Shown here one piece after another: positions 53,391 to 61,159 of a stretch of 64,000 nucleotides of DNA. The position numbers and the translations under genes are program-made. The notes beneath the pieces were generated by a model. It did not search any database, had not been told where the DNA came from, and worked only from the letters and a program-made list of their open reading frames with translations. Numbering within the stretch: position 1 is the first letter of the stretch; every line of letters starts with the position of its first letter. The stretch comes from Candidatus Peribacteria bacterium (GTDB lineage Bacteria; Patescibacteriota; Gracilibacteria; Peribacterales; Peribacteraceae): assembly GCA_023038255.1 (NCBI GenBank), contig CP082927.1:1130146-1194145 (forward strand). The letters are read 5' to 3'.

Positions 53391-53513
53391 GAGGGAAAGG
53401 GCATGAAAAGGACAAAGAATGCGGCCAAAGGGTTCAGTTGGCGCAATAGAGGAAATTATGCTAAAAATGGGCAACCGTTTTCCTTATTCCTTCACTTTAT
53501 TCTCACCTCACAT

Positions 53514-53933
53514 ATGGAGCGCACACTCATCCTTTTGAAGCCGGACGCCGTCGAAAAGAAAATCTGCGGCAAAGTTATCTCCCGTTTTGAAGACGCTGGT
53601 CTCACGATCCGCGGCTGCAAGATGATCCACCTCAGCCCGGAAATCCTCCGCAATCACTACGCACACATTGCAGATAAGCCGTTCTACCCGGAAGTTGAAA
53701 CCTTCATGAGCTCTAAGCCCGTGATCGCTCTCGTCCTGGAAGGAAACGACGTCATCGGCCAGATCCGCGAAATGCTCGGCGTGACCGATTCCACCAAGGC
53801 CGCTCCCGGCACCATCCGCAACGAATTCGGCGTGGATATGATGATTAACGTCGCACATGCGTCCGATGGACTGGAGGCAGCTACATCGGAGATCAAGAGA
53901 TTCTTCTCAGACAGCGAGATCTTCGAGTACTAA
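53514..53933 (+). CDS. ndk: Nucleoside diphosphate kinase
   Basis: The 139-residue enzyme starts MERTLILLKPDAVEKKICGK and has KPFYPEVETFMSSKPVIALV, GVTDSTKAAPGTIRNEFG and the phospho-histidine in NVAHASDGLEAA, the NxxHxSD active site. It balances NTP pools by phosphate transfer. An in-frame extension to 53184 lies inside the divergent gene and is rejected. There is a T/C-rich leader before the ATG, so this mRNA is probably not leaderless; TTGGCG (53438) and TAAAAA (53462) are a weak promoter candidate. Confidence 0.97.
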   Translation: MERTLILLKPDAVEKKICGKVISRFEDAGLTIRGCKMIHLSPEILRNHYAHIADKPFYPEVETFMSSKPVIALVLEGNDVIGQIREMLGVTDSTKAAPGTIRNEFGVDMMINVAHASDGLEAATSEIKRFFSDSEIFEY

Positions 53934-53950
53934 ACAATCCTTGCAACGAC

Positions 53951-53980
53951 AAAAAGGCCCTGGGAGACTGGGGCTTTTTT
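53951..53980. terminator. Bidirectional intrinsic terminator
   Basis: AAAAAGGCCC (53951-53960) pairs with GGGGCTTTTT (53970-53979) with one mismatch, giving T-runs on both strands. It lies between the convergent ndk and TrmB-like genes. Confidence 0.8.
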
Positions 53981-53981
53981 A

Positions 53982-54770
53982 TTATTGTTTTTTCACAGGC
54001 TTCGTCGTCTTCCCATACCGCTCCGCCGCTTCATAACTCAAATCAAAAATCTGTTTCATGGCATCCGCGATTTCCTGGCTTTCGATGATGATCCCAAGTT
54101 TTTCTTTCCACGACGTGATATTGATCTTGTTATCGTAGAACTGGATCTCAGGTTCCCAATAGTATTTCTCAGCGGGGATAAGAGCGCTTTGGCGTAATTC
54201 CTGGGCATCTCTTTTTTGCGCTTCCTGTGCTGCAGTTGTATCCGGGTGAATGGCCTTCATGGGGATATTCTTCTTCGCACGACGCTTAAAGTACGTATTG
54301 AAATATTCCGGTTTTACCTCGAGCAAAGGATCGTACGCAGACCATGAACGTAGGCCTTCTTTGGATGTCAGTGTGTCTTCGTAGACTTTTTCCAGACCCG
54401 CGATCCCTTCATAAAAAGTAATGCGGGGCCGATTTGTTGCCCAATGACGGGAAGATAATTCTTCGCCGTATTCACTCAGGAGTTTCAGCTGATTTTCCAC
54501 TTCTTCATCGGTACGTAGCTTTTTGAATTTGAGCATGCGCTCCAGATTTTCTTTTTTCTCCGTCGCATAATACTGCGTATTCACACGCGTGGTTTTCACC
54601 ATCAATCCCTTCTTCACCAGATTATCCAGCATGCTCCGCACCGTATTACGGGGCAATTCGCACATACGGGCAATGTGAGACGCGGGCTGCGCACCCAGCT
54701 CCAGGCACTTCTGGAAAATTTTGATTTCCTTTTCCGTGAGCTGAAAGGTTTTGAGAAAGGTGCGAAGCAT
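53982..54770 (-). CDS. TrmB-type transcriptional regulator
   Basis: The 262-residue protein starts with LKTFQLTEKEIKIFQKCLEL and has a winged helix with AQPASHIARMCELPRNTVRS and LDNLVKKGLMVKTTRVNTQY (residues 5-70), a coiled region with EENLERMLKFKK-like charge, and a C-terminal TrmB-like effector region with ITFYEGIAGLEKVYEDTL. TrmB-family proteins sense sugars or other small ligands; the ligand here is unknown. It is divergent from the radical SAM gene, and the shared region holds a 9-bp inverted repeat, so self-regulation and control of that neighbour are likely. Confidence 0.8.
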   Translation of the reverse strand: MLRTFLKTFQLTEKEIKIFQKCLELGAQPASHIARMCELPRNTVRSMLDNLVKKGLMVKTTRVNTQYYATEKKENLERMLKFKKLRTDEEVENQLKLLSEYGEELSSRHWATNRPRITFYEGIAGLEKVYEDTLTSKEGLRSWSAYDPLLEVKPEYFNTYFKRRAKKNIPMKAIHPDTTAAQEAQKRDAQELRQSALIPAEKYYWEPEIQFYDNKINITSWKEKLGIIIESQEIADAMKQIFDLSYEAAERYGKTTKPVKKQ

Positions 54771-54790
54771 AAGACTTGAAAGGAAAAAGA

Positions 54791-54845
54791 AGTATAGGTG
54801 ACGAAAACTGATCGTCAATTTAATTATGGCGAACCATTTTCGTCA
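54791..54845. promoter_or_regulatory. TrmB-like gene promoter with overlapping inverted-repeat operator
   Basis: On the minus strand TTGACG (54813-54818) and TATACT (54791-54796) are 16 bases apart. A perfect inverted repeat TGACGAAAA (54799-54807) / TTTTCGTCA (54837-54845) has one arm inside this promoter spacer and the other on the side of the divergent radical SAM gene. Confidence 0.65.
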
Positions 54846-54929
54846 GGAGGTGTTTTTGGCTTTTGGCTCAAAAGTAATCTATTTATTACCTATTCCTTTA
54901 ATAGACAGATACCAATAATTATTTCAATT

Positions 54930-54935
54930 TAGAGT
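54930..54935 (+). promoter_or_regulatory. Possible -10 box TAGAGT of the radical SAM gene
   Basis: TAGAGT ends 7 bases before the ATG at 54943, in the same position as the leaderless boxes elsewhere. Confidence 0.35.
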
Positions 54936-54942
54936 TTATGTC

Positions 54943-56313
54943 ATGTCTATACATGCACCCAGTGTCGTTCTTGCCCAGCCGCAGGCTCCGTATGGACCAC
55001 ATATTATGACGCCCGGACCTCTCTGGGTGGCAGGCGCGCAGTTACTGCAAGCAAAACCGGATATGGACCTAACATTCCAGGACGAAAACCTGCGTCCGCT
55101 CCAGGCAGACAATGCAGACATTGTGGGGTTCAATGCACTAGGTGCTCCTAATTTTCCGGAAATCATCAGACTGCTTGGCACACTGCGATCCGATCAGATG
55201 CGGGTATTGGGTGGACAGGTCATCAATGCACTAAGTAACGAAACCCGCGACCAAATCTTCGGTACGAATATTCTCTACGGCAATAATCTGCTGGAACTAT
55301 GCACGGCATTGCAGATTGATATCCGCACACTCCCCGCTCCGGAAAAGACATCACTGATCCCTGTGTATGAACACATTGCAGATGAAGATTTGCGATCATA
55401 TGTAACGCTAACAGTAGACGGGAAGCTTTTGCCTAAAGAGATCGCATTTTACCTATCACAAGGCTGCGGCTTTAACTGCAATTTTTGTGCTGCAGTGAAA
55501 AATACAAAAGAGCGATATCGGGAAACGGACGTAATAGAAAAAGATCTGCGGTATCTGATGACAAAAGCAAAAGGCTTTGGAGTGGAGCGACTGGAAATGT
55601 ATATCAGCAATCTGGACCTCTTTCAGACGCCAGCCAAATTAAAAGAATTTGCAGAGACAGTGGAGAAACTTAAAGCGGAATCGCCGGGCTTTACTTTCGG
55701 CATGCGCGGACTCGCGACCACAACGGCATTCACTCATTGCCGTACTTCTCATCCGGATATTCTGGAAGCCATTCAAAAGGCAGGTTTGCATACGCTTGGG
55801 TTTGGTATTGATGGAACGGAAGCTACATGGGCACTGATGAATAAAAAACACAATCAGGAGACCAATACGATGCCGGCAATTTTGGCCTGTATGGAACATG
55901 GGATTACACCCGAAGTCCTGATGGTTATTGGTCATCAGGAAGAAACGGAAAAAGACATGATGGCCGCATATCAAATCACCAAAAAGCTGTCAGAAGAAAA
56001 TGGTGCAATCTCTCGCCCGCATGTGTGGAAACCGCTCCCGGGAAGTGATTTTTGGAAAGAGTATTCCCGGGGGAAAATTATGGATCTTCTCGTGAAACAT
56101 CCGGATGCATTTACGGCATTCGATGTTCTCGCTGCACCATCACCAGTGAGTCATGCAGATGAAGATATCCGACGCACCGTATCGGCATATAATGAACGTT
56201 ATCTAGCACTTCCCAGTAACAGAACGGCATCTATCCGACCACTTGGATGGTGGCTTTCAGAAGAACAGGTACTGGAAAATAAGGCATGGAATCATGGCAA
56301 ATGCGATCGCTGA
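54943..56313 (+). CDS. Radical SAM protein with N-terminal B12-binding-like domain
   Basis: The 456-residue protein has a radical SAM core from about residue 165, with the cluster motif CxxxCxxC in LSQGCGFNCNFCAAVKNTKE. The N-terminal part (1-150; NADIVGFNALGAPNFPEIIR, MRVLGGQVINALSNETRD) has the alternating pattern of a cobalamin-binding Rossmann domain but lacks the DxHxxG cobalt ligand motif. VLMVIGHQEETEKDMMAAYQ is a radical SAM C-terminal strand. It is a B12-radical SAM type protein of unknown substrate; lipid or cofactor modification are options. Expression is probably tied to the TrmB-like regulator. Confidence 0.85.
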   Translation: MSIHAPSVVLAQPQAPYGPHIMTPGPLWVAGAQLLQAKPDMDLTFQDENLRPLQADNADIVGFNALGAPNFPEIIRLLGTLRSDQMRVLGGQVINALSNETRDQIFGTNILYGNNLLELCTALQIDIRTLPAPEKTSLIPVYEHIADEDLRSYVTLTVDGKLLPKEIAFYLSQGCGFNCNFCAAVKNTKERYRETDVIEKDLRYLMTKAKGFGVERLEMYISNLDLFQTPAKLKEFAETVEKLKAESPGFTFGMRGLATTTAFTHCRTSHPDILEAIQKAGLHTLGFGIDGTEATWALMNKKHNQETNTMPAILACMEHGITPEVLMVIGHQEETEKDMMAAYQITKKLSEENGAISRPHVWKPLPGSDFWKEYSRGKIMDLLVKHPDAFTAFDVLAAPSPVSHADEDIRRTVSAYNERYLALPSNRTASIRPLGWWLSEEQVLENKAWNHGKCDR

Positions 56314-56314
56314 T

Positions 56315-56989
56315 TCAGGCATGATCCTGACACCCGCACTCCCCGCCCCCGCAATCACAAGCATCTTTCCCCTGGCAGCAGCTTTTCTTTTTCTGCAGAT
56401 CCTCCGGCAGATCCAATTTGAATCGACCCTCACGGAAATCCACTGTCGCGCCACCGATGCTGAATAAGGTGATGGGTGATGCGAAGAGAGAAATACCCGG
56501 AACATCCGCGCAATCAAATGTCTTATCTGTTGATGCGGCTTTTTCGAGAAGCTCCATCGAGAAGCCACCATTTTCGTCGAGCCCGACATTCAGTCCCCAC
56601 CCCGCTTTCCCCTCCGCCTCCAGAATCGTTTTCAGCTGAAGGGCCGCCTCTTTGGTAAGCGTCAGTGTCTGCGGGCGCTCCGGCTTATCGTCAATCATCA
56701 CATTCAGATCGGTCACAAGATCATTTAAATCTTCGGAAGAAAACCCATGCGACATGCATCCTTCCTCCAGCGTTTCATACGCATTTGCGCTGCAGCTGAA
56801 GCAGCTCAGTCCATATTGAGCCAAAAGTCCTGCACTGTCTGGCAGCAATGCTAAAATTTCCGCAACCCGCATCGTCCGGTAAATAACCGGCCTCCCGGTG
56901 ACCGGTGACCGGTGACCGATATTCTCATCAGACTTTTTATTCTCCAGAATTTTCTTCCCGGCCACTGGTTTTCCTCTAGTTGCTGACAT
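56315..56989 (-). CDS. DUF1858 - A-type carrier-like fusion with Cys-rich tail
   Basis: The 224-residue protein joins three parts. Residues 37-92 are DUF1858 (RVAEILALLPDSAGLLAQYG, LSCFSCSANAYETLEEGC), the redox-disulfide domain linked to ScdA and hybrid-cluster proteins. Residues 108-200 resemble an IscA/HesB fold (LTLTKEAALQLKTILEAEGK, GGATVDFREGRFKLDLP) but lack the usual CxC-type cluster ligands. The tail has eight cysteines (KKKSCCQGKDACDCGGGECG) fit to bind metal. TAGAAT lies 6 bases before the ATG at 56989; this supports the long start, which includes residues (GHRSPVTGRPV) read from a short tandem repeat. A role in Fe-S or nitrosative stress repair is inferred. Confidence 0.75.
   Translation of the reverse strand: MSATRGKPVAGKKILENKKSDENIGHRSPVTGRPVIYRTMRVAEILALLPDSAGLLAQYGLSCFSCSANAYETLEEGCMSHGFSSEDLNDLVTDLNVMIDDKPERPQTLTLTKEAALQLKTILEAEGKAGWGLNVGLDENGGFSMELLEKAASTDKTFDCADVPGISLFASPITLFSIGGATVDFREGRFKLDLPEDLQKKKSCCQGKDACDCGGGECGCQDHA
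56895..56920. repeat. Short tandem repeat GGTGACC inside the DUF1858 gene
   Basis: Three and a half copies of CCGGTGA in frame near the 5' end of the gene. Confidence 0.75.
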
Positions 56990-57001
56990 ATGCTCATTCT
57001 A
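56989..57001. promoter_or_regulatory. Interlocked divergent -10 boxes
   Basis: TATGCT (56989-56994, plus) is 8 bases before the ATG at 57003, and TAGAAT (56996-57001, minus) is 6 bases before the ATG at 56989. Both -10 boxes sit within a 13-base gap between divergent start codons. Confidence 0.5.
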
Positions 57002-57002
57002 C

Positions 57003-58268
57003 ATGAAGTCCACACGTTTCTCCGTCATTATTCTCCCGATTCTTACCCTTTTTGTGGGGTGGCAGCTGGGGCTGAATACGACCATTATCAAAGGTGAATC
57101 GCCGGACCTGGGCACATCTTCCCAGACAGGCAGCGGCACCGTCCGGTCAAATCCCGAAAAAGAAGCGGATATCTCGCTGCTTTGGACGACGTGGAAACTA
57201 CTGATGACACACTACGTGCATCCGGAGGAACTCATCACACAGAAAATGGTGCAGGGCGCCGTCCGCGGCATGGTCGCTGCTGTTGGCGATCCCTACACGC
57301 TCTACATGACCCCGAAGGAAAACACGGAATTCCACGACATGCTCGACGGACATCTGCAGGGTATCGGTGCGGAGCTGTCTTTGACGGATGGCATTGTCGT
57401 CATTCAGAACGTCATCAAAGAATCACCTGCCGAAAAAGCGGGCCTGCTTCCGGAAGACAAAATTGCGACCATTGATGGAAAGACCTACGAAAACATGACG
57501 CTGGATCAGATTGTCGGCAAGATCCGCGGCCAGAAAGGAACATCGGTCACGCTCACCATTATCCGCGCTGGCGAAGATGCACCGCTGACCTTCACGCTTA
57601 TCCGTGACGACATCCGCGTGCCGAGTACCGAATATGAAACGAAGCAGACAGCAGCAGGAACAGTCGGGCTCCTGACCATCAATGAATTCGGAACCGATAC
57701 CGTGCGCGAGATCCGCACCATTCTGAATGGCCTGGATCAGAACACCATCAAGAGCCTGATTATTGATCTGCGCTATAACGGCGGCGGCTATCTGGATGGA
57801 GCGGTGAGCTTGTCGTCCATGTTCCTGAAAGAAGGAAACGTGGTGACCGTTGCAGGACGTGATGACGACAATGAAGTGCACGCTGTGAATGGCAAGCCCA
57901 TCTTGCCGACCATCCCGCTGGTCGTACTGATCAATCAGGGCAGCGCGAGCGCATCGGAAATTTTTGCAGGCGCCATGAAAGATCACGGCCGCGCAACCAT
58001 TATCGGCATGCAGAGCTTTGGAAAGGGAACGGTGCAGGAAATTCTTGATCTCCCGGGAGGAGGCAGTCTCCGCGTCACGATTGCCCGCTGGCTGACTCCA
58101 AACGGCACAGACCTGGGCAAAGTCGGCATCACCCCGGACATTGTCGTCGACCGTTCCATCGAACAGATCCGCGCTAAGCAAGATCCGCAGCTCGACGCAG
58201 CGCTGGAATTCCTGGCGACCGGAAAAGTAGTAAAGGTAAAGACGGGAACGGGCTCCACTTCGAACTAA
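57003..58268 (+). CDS. S41-family C-terminal processing protease (CtpA-like)
   Basis: The 421-residue protein has an N-terminal membrane helix (FSVIILPILTLFVGWQLGL), a short helical segment, a PDZ domain (about 115-205; VIKESPAEKAGLLPEDKIAT) and the S41 catalytic part: IIDLRYNGGGYLDGAVSL, INQGSASASEIFAGAMKDHG with the catalytic Ser, and IIGMQSFGKGTVQEI with the catalytic Lys. CtpA-type enzymes trim the C-termini of exported proteins at the membrane. It is divergent from the DUF1858 gene with 13 bases between start codons. Confidence 0.94.
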   Translation: MKSTRFSVIILPILTLFVGWQLGLNTTIIKGESPDLGTSSQTGSGTVRSNPEKEADISLLWTTWKLLMTHYVHPEELITQKMVQGAVRGMVAAVGDPYTLYMTPKENTEFHDMLDGHLQGIGAELSLTDGIVVIQNVIKESPAEKAGLLPEDKIATIDGKTYENMTLDQIVGKIRGQKGTSVTLTIIRAGEDAPLTFTLIRDDIRVPSTEYETKQTAAGTVGLLTINEFGTDTVREIRTILNGLDQNTIKSLIIDLRYNGGGYLDGAVSLSSMFLKEGNVVTVAGRDDDNEVHAVNGKPILPTIPLVVLINQGSASASEIFAGAMKDHGRATIIGMQSFGKGTVQEILDLPGGGSLRVTIARWLTPNGTDLGKVGITPDIVVDRSIEQIRAKQDPQLDAALEFLATGKVVKVKTGTGSTSN

Positions 58269-58320
58269 TCATCTTTTACAGATGATCGAATCTCTTAAGC
58301 GCACCCTTTCTTTCATGACC

Positions 58321-58350
58321 CCATTACCCATAACCAATAACCCATAACCT
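58321..58350. repeat. Short tandem repeat CCCATAACC theme
   Basis: Copies of TTACCCATAACC/AATAACCCATAACC in the gap between the CtpA-like and RNase HI-like genes. Confidence 0.7.
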
Positions 58351-58407
58351 CTCCATCAAACAGACACAACAATCTCCCATCCTGTAGCTTTGAAGGAAGA
58401 CGAACTC

Positions 58408-58413
58408 TATACT
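58408..58413 (+). promoter_or_regulatory. -10 box TATACT before a GTG start
   Basis: TATACT ends 7 bases before the GTG at 58421. Confidence 0.5.
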
Positions 58414-58420
58414 AGCACCC

Positions 58421-59089
58421 GTGCTCCGCCTCCCTGCCAACCTCGAGCGTCGTCTCGCTGAGCTCTTCCCGAAAATCCGGGAACGCGAGAAGTTTGTCTC
58501 TGATCTTTTGGAAGAGGCACTAACAGGCCGTGAACCCATGGATGAAAACCCAGAAATGATCGGCGGAACGCTCCACCTTTTTTCTGATGGAGGCTCGCGC
58601 GGCAATCCCGGACAAGCCGCCATCGCTGCCATCCTCGAAGATCCGACGCACGGGAAAGTACTGGAAGACTACAAGGAGAGAATCGGCATTGAGACCAATA
58701 ACGTGGCTGAGTACAGAGGACTGATTGAAGGACTCAAGATGGCAAAGAAGTATCAGCCCAATCGCCTCATCTGCCACCTGGATTCTGAATTGGTCGTGCG
58801 GCAGTTAAACGGCCAATACCAGGTAAAAATGCCGACGCTCAAAGTATACTTTGATGAAGTACAGGCGCTGGCCGCCGAATTGCCGGACGTGGTCTTCACC
58901 CATATTCCGCGTGAGGATAACCACCGCGCGGATGCCCTCGTGAACAAAGCGCTCGACGAAATGCCGGCTCCTGTGCACCCTCTGCAGACTCCCCCGATGC
59001 AACGAACCCTGTTCCCGTCACCGTCAAACCAGAGTCAGAGACCGGGTGACGCGTATAGAAGCGGACTCAGGCCGCCATCGCGATACTGA
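58421..59089 (+). CDS. RNase HI-like protein with N-terminal helical extension
   Basis: The 222-residue protein has an RNase H fold at about 48-180: LHLFSDGGSRGNPGQAAIAA (first Asp), NNVAEYRGLIEGLKMAKKYQ (Glu), ICHLDSELVVRQLNGQYQVK (second Asp) and HIPREDNHRADALVNKALDE (last Asp). This is the archaeal/bacterial type-1 form that removes RNA in RNA-DNA hybrids. The first 40 residues (LRLPANLERRLAELFPKIRE, EKFVSDLLEEAL) look like a ribbon-helix-helix DNA-binding element. The C-terminal 40 residues are polar and unstructured. GTG at 58421 is the only sensible start. Confidence 0.88.
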   Translation: MLRLPANLERRLAELFPKIREREKFVSDLLEEALTGREPMDENPEMIGGTLHLFSDGGSRGNPGQAAIAAILEDPTHGKVLEDYKERIGIETNNVAEYRGLIEGLKMAKKYQPNRLICHLDSELVVRQLNGQYQVKMPTLKVYFDEVQALAAELPDVVFTHIPREDNHRADALVNKALDEMPAPVHPLQTPPMQRTLFPSPSNQSQRPGDAYRSGLRPPSRY

Positions 59090-59107
59090 AAACATCAAAA
59101 AATCCCC

Positions 59108-59139
59108 TTCGAATTTCGCATTTTGAGTTTCGCATTTTT
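59108..59139. repeat. Short tandem repeat TTTCGCATTTTGAG theme
   Basis: Copies of TTCGAATTTCGCATTTTGAG and GTTTCGCATTTT in the gap before the VanW-like gene. Confidence 0.65.
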
Positions 59140-59150
59140 CCTCAGACTGT

Positions 59151-59156
59151 CACAAT
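59151..59156 (+). promoter_or_regulatory. Possible -10 box CACAAT before a GTG start
   Basis: CACAAT ends 6 bases before the GTG at 59163. It matches the consensus at four positions. Confidence 0.3.
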
Positions 59157-59162
59157 ATCCGC

Positions 59163-60446
59163 GTGTTTCCCCGTCCTCTCCTCGGAATCATCGGCATCGT
59201 CGGAATCCTCGGAATCTTCCCGTCATCCGCAGAAGCCGCAGTGCTGAATCTGACGTATCATCACAAACACTTCCTCTTTACCGTGACTGCCGGCCGTCAG
59301 GCTGCATGGACCGCACCGCAGGAAGTGTGGACATATAACGGAAAGCCCGTGACCCCGCCTCAGGAATTACGTGCTGATGGAGATAGTGCGCCGTCCATCC
59401 CCCCAGGATTCCAGAAAAAAACAGAGGCAACGTATAACCGGGCGGCCATTCTGCAGACACTGCAGCAGGTTGTTGCAGCGAACCTCAACCGCGAGCCGGG
59501 AAAAGTGACCATCAGCAAATCCGCCAGTGGCACTATTGTCTTTGATGGCGTCGGATTTCCGGGAGTGAAAGTGGATCTGGATGCAGCAGTCGATATGACG
59601 ATCGAAGCGCTCAAAACCGGAACCGTACATATTATTCTGCCGGTCACGGAAACACAGCCAGCCGTGACGGTGACTGATCCGGAACTGGAGGCGCAGGGCG
59701 TGAAGGAGCTCGTGACTGTCGGGGAATCGGACTTCAGTAATTCCCCGAATAACCGCCGGCACAATATTGCGGTGGGACTCAGTAAATTCCAGGGGCATCT
59801 CATCCCGAAAGACTCCGTTTTTTCTTTCAACGAAACACTCGGTCCGGTGGATGGATCGACGGGGTACCTGCGTGAGCTTGTGATCAAAGGCGACCAGACT
59901 GTGCCTGATTATGGCGGAGGCCTCTGCCAGGTAAGTTCGACTGCGTACCGCGGCATCTGGGAATACGGCTTCCCCATCGTGCAGCGCAGAAACCACAGCT
60001 ACATGGTGAACCACTATCTGCCGCAGGGAACAGACGCAACAGTGTATCCAGGTGTCATCGACATGCGGTTTAAAAATGATTCTCCGGGCGCTCTCGTGAT
60101 GCAGACCTATGCCGAAAACGACCGTGCATATTTCCTCTACTACGGCACAAAAGATGATCGCAAAGCAGACGTTCTTGGTCCCTTCATCTGGGATCAGCGT
60201 TCTCCTCCTCCCGATAAAACCCAGCTCACGCTCGACCTCAAGCCCGGTGAGCGCAAAAAAGTCGGCGAACGTGTCTCCGGTGCCCGCGTCGCGTGGTTCC
60301 GCACAGTGGAACAGAATGATAAAGAGACCACCGAGGGTACCTACTCAGTCTACTCCGCCCGTCCGCTCTTCTACCTGGTCGGCACAGACAAGCTCCCTGT
60401 AACCGGGACGGGTGGCGCCCTCCCGGATGTCTTCTTGGATGAATAA
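59163..60446 (+). CDS. VanW-family protein with PG-binding-like domain
   Basis: The 427-residue protein has a signal peptide (PLLGIIGIVGILGIFPSSAEA) encoded by a short tandem repeat, then a region like the YoaR/PG_binding_4 domain (ITKSASG-type strands near 100-160) and a VanW domain at about 185-330: SNRRHNIAVG-like DFSNSPNNRRHNIAVGLSKF, FSFNETLGPVDGSTGYL and DYGGGLCQVSSTAYRGIWE. VanW proteins occur in glycopeptide-resistance clusters and in many monoderms; their biochemical role is not settled, but a cell-wall role is likely. The start is GTG at 59163. Confidence 0.88.
   Translation: MFPRPLLGIIGIVGILGIFPSSAEAAVLNLTYHHKHFLFTVTAGRQAAWTAPQEVWTYNGKPVTPPQELRADGDSAPSIPPGFQKKTEATYNRAAILQTLQQVVAANLNREPGKVTISKSASGTIVFDGVGFPGVKVDLDAAVDMTIEALKTGTVHIILPVTETQPAVTVTDPELEAQGVKELVTVGESDFSNSPNNRRHNIAVGLSKFQGHLIPKDSVFSFNETLGPVDGSTGYLRELVIKGDQTVPDYGGGLCQVSSTAYRGIWEYGFPIVQRRNHSYMVNHYLPQGTDATVYPGVIDMRFKNDSPGALVMQTYAENDRAYFLYYGTKDDRKADVLGPFIWDQRSPPPDKTQLTLDLKPGERKKVGERVSGARVAWFRTVEQNDKETTEGTYSVYSARPLFYLVGTDKLPVTGTGGALPDVFLDE
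59178..59218. repeat. Short tandem repeat CTCGGAATCATCGG inside the VanW-like gene
   Basis: Four imperfect copies of TCGGAATC(A/C)TC encode the hydrophobic core of the signal peptide. The same word in rfbB, read on the other strand, encodes an acidic tail. Confidence 0.75.
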
Positions 60447-60449
60447 AAC

Positions 60450-60490
60450 TCCTCGTACTCTTCGTCATCTTCGTACTCCTCGTCTTCCTC
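60450..60490. repeat. Short tandem repeat CTCCTCGTACTCTTCGTC theme
   Basis: Copies of CTCCTCGTA/CTCTTCGTCATCTTCGTA fill the gap between the convergent VanW-like gene and recO. Confidence 0.7.
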
Positions 60491-60494
60491 TCAA

Positions 60495-61136
60495 CTACAT
60501 TTCCGCCGCCACCTCACTAGCTTTCAACGGCCTATTCGTCTGATCCGTCACAATCAACGACACGAAGTGGTCCATTATCCCCATCGGGTGAGAGAGTCGG
60601 CAGAGCGTATTGAGCGACGATGTTTTTGTCGCTGTTTCCACAAAAATCTGGGCATCTTCCGGGAGCGACCCAAACCGCGGATCCTGATGACTGGAGGGGA
60701 GGAGCCCCAGCAAAAAAAGGAGGCGGATGCTGAATGCTGAAAGAGGATCGCAGTCATCGGACGGCGCGAGCGCCATGAACTGCAGCAGAAGATCGAACAC
60801 GCGTGGCAGCGGTTCATCATCATCTGTAAGCGCGAGTAGTAATTCTATCCCCCGCTCGAGGCGCATGAAGGTGGAGAACGTCGAAAGATCAATACTGATG
60901 TTTGTCATCGGAACCGCACCGGTGATCACGCTGCCATGATCGCTGACTGCCAGCTGGAGTGACACATGCCGGAATGGTAAGACTGTTCCCCCGAGCCTGC
61001 TCGTCGTTTTCCGAACACCCTTCGCCCGCGCCGCCATGCGTCCGCGCTCTTTTGTAAACAGAATACAGAAACGGTCGGCATCACCGATATCGACGGTGCG
61101 GAGAATGACTGCATCGACAGTGAGCGTTCGGGACAT
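60495..61136 (-). CDS. recO: DNA repair protein RecO
   Basis: The 213-residue protein has the RecO layout: an N-terminal OB fold (LTVDAVILRTVDIGDADRFC, FTKERGRMAARAKGVRKTTS, LGGTVLPFRHVSLQLAVSDH) and an all-helical C-terminal part. RecO helps RecA replace SSB at single-stranded gaps. It lacks the four-cysteine zinc site found in many RecO proteins and is short. TACAAT lies exactly 6 bases before the ATG. It is convergent with the VanW-like gene across a 48-base repeat-filled gap. Confidence 0.88.
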   Translation of the reverse strand: MSRTLTVDAVILRTVDIGDADRFCILFTKERGRMAARAKGVRKTTSRLGGTVLPFRHVSLQLAVSDHGSVITGAVPMTNISIDLSTFSTFMRLERGIELLLALTDDDEPLPRVFDLLLQFMALAPSDDCDPLSAFSIRLLFLLGLLPSSHQDPRFGSLPEDAQIFVETATKTSSLNTLCRLSHPMGIMDHFVSLIVTDQTNRPLKASEVAAEM

Positions 61137-61142
61137 GCGATG

Positions 61143-61148
61143 ATTGTA
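61143..61148 (-). promoter_or_regulatory. -10 box TACAAT of recO, leaderless position
   Basis: TACAAT on the minus strand ends exactly 6 bases before the ATG at 61136. Confidence 0.55.
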
Positions 61149-61159
61149 CGGCCAGGGGC

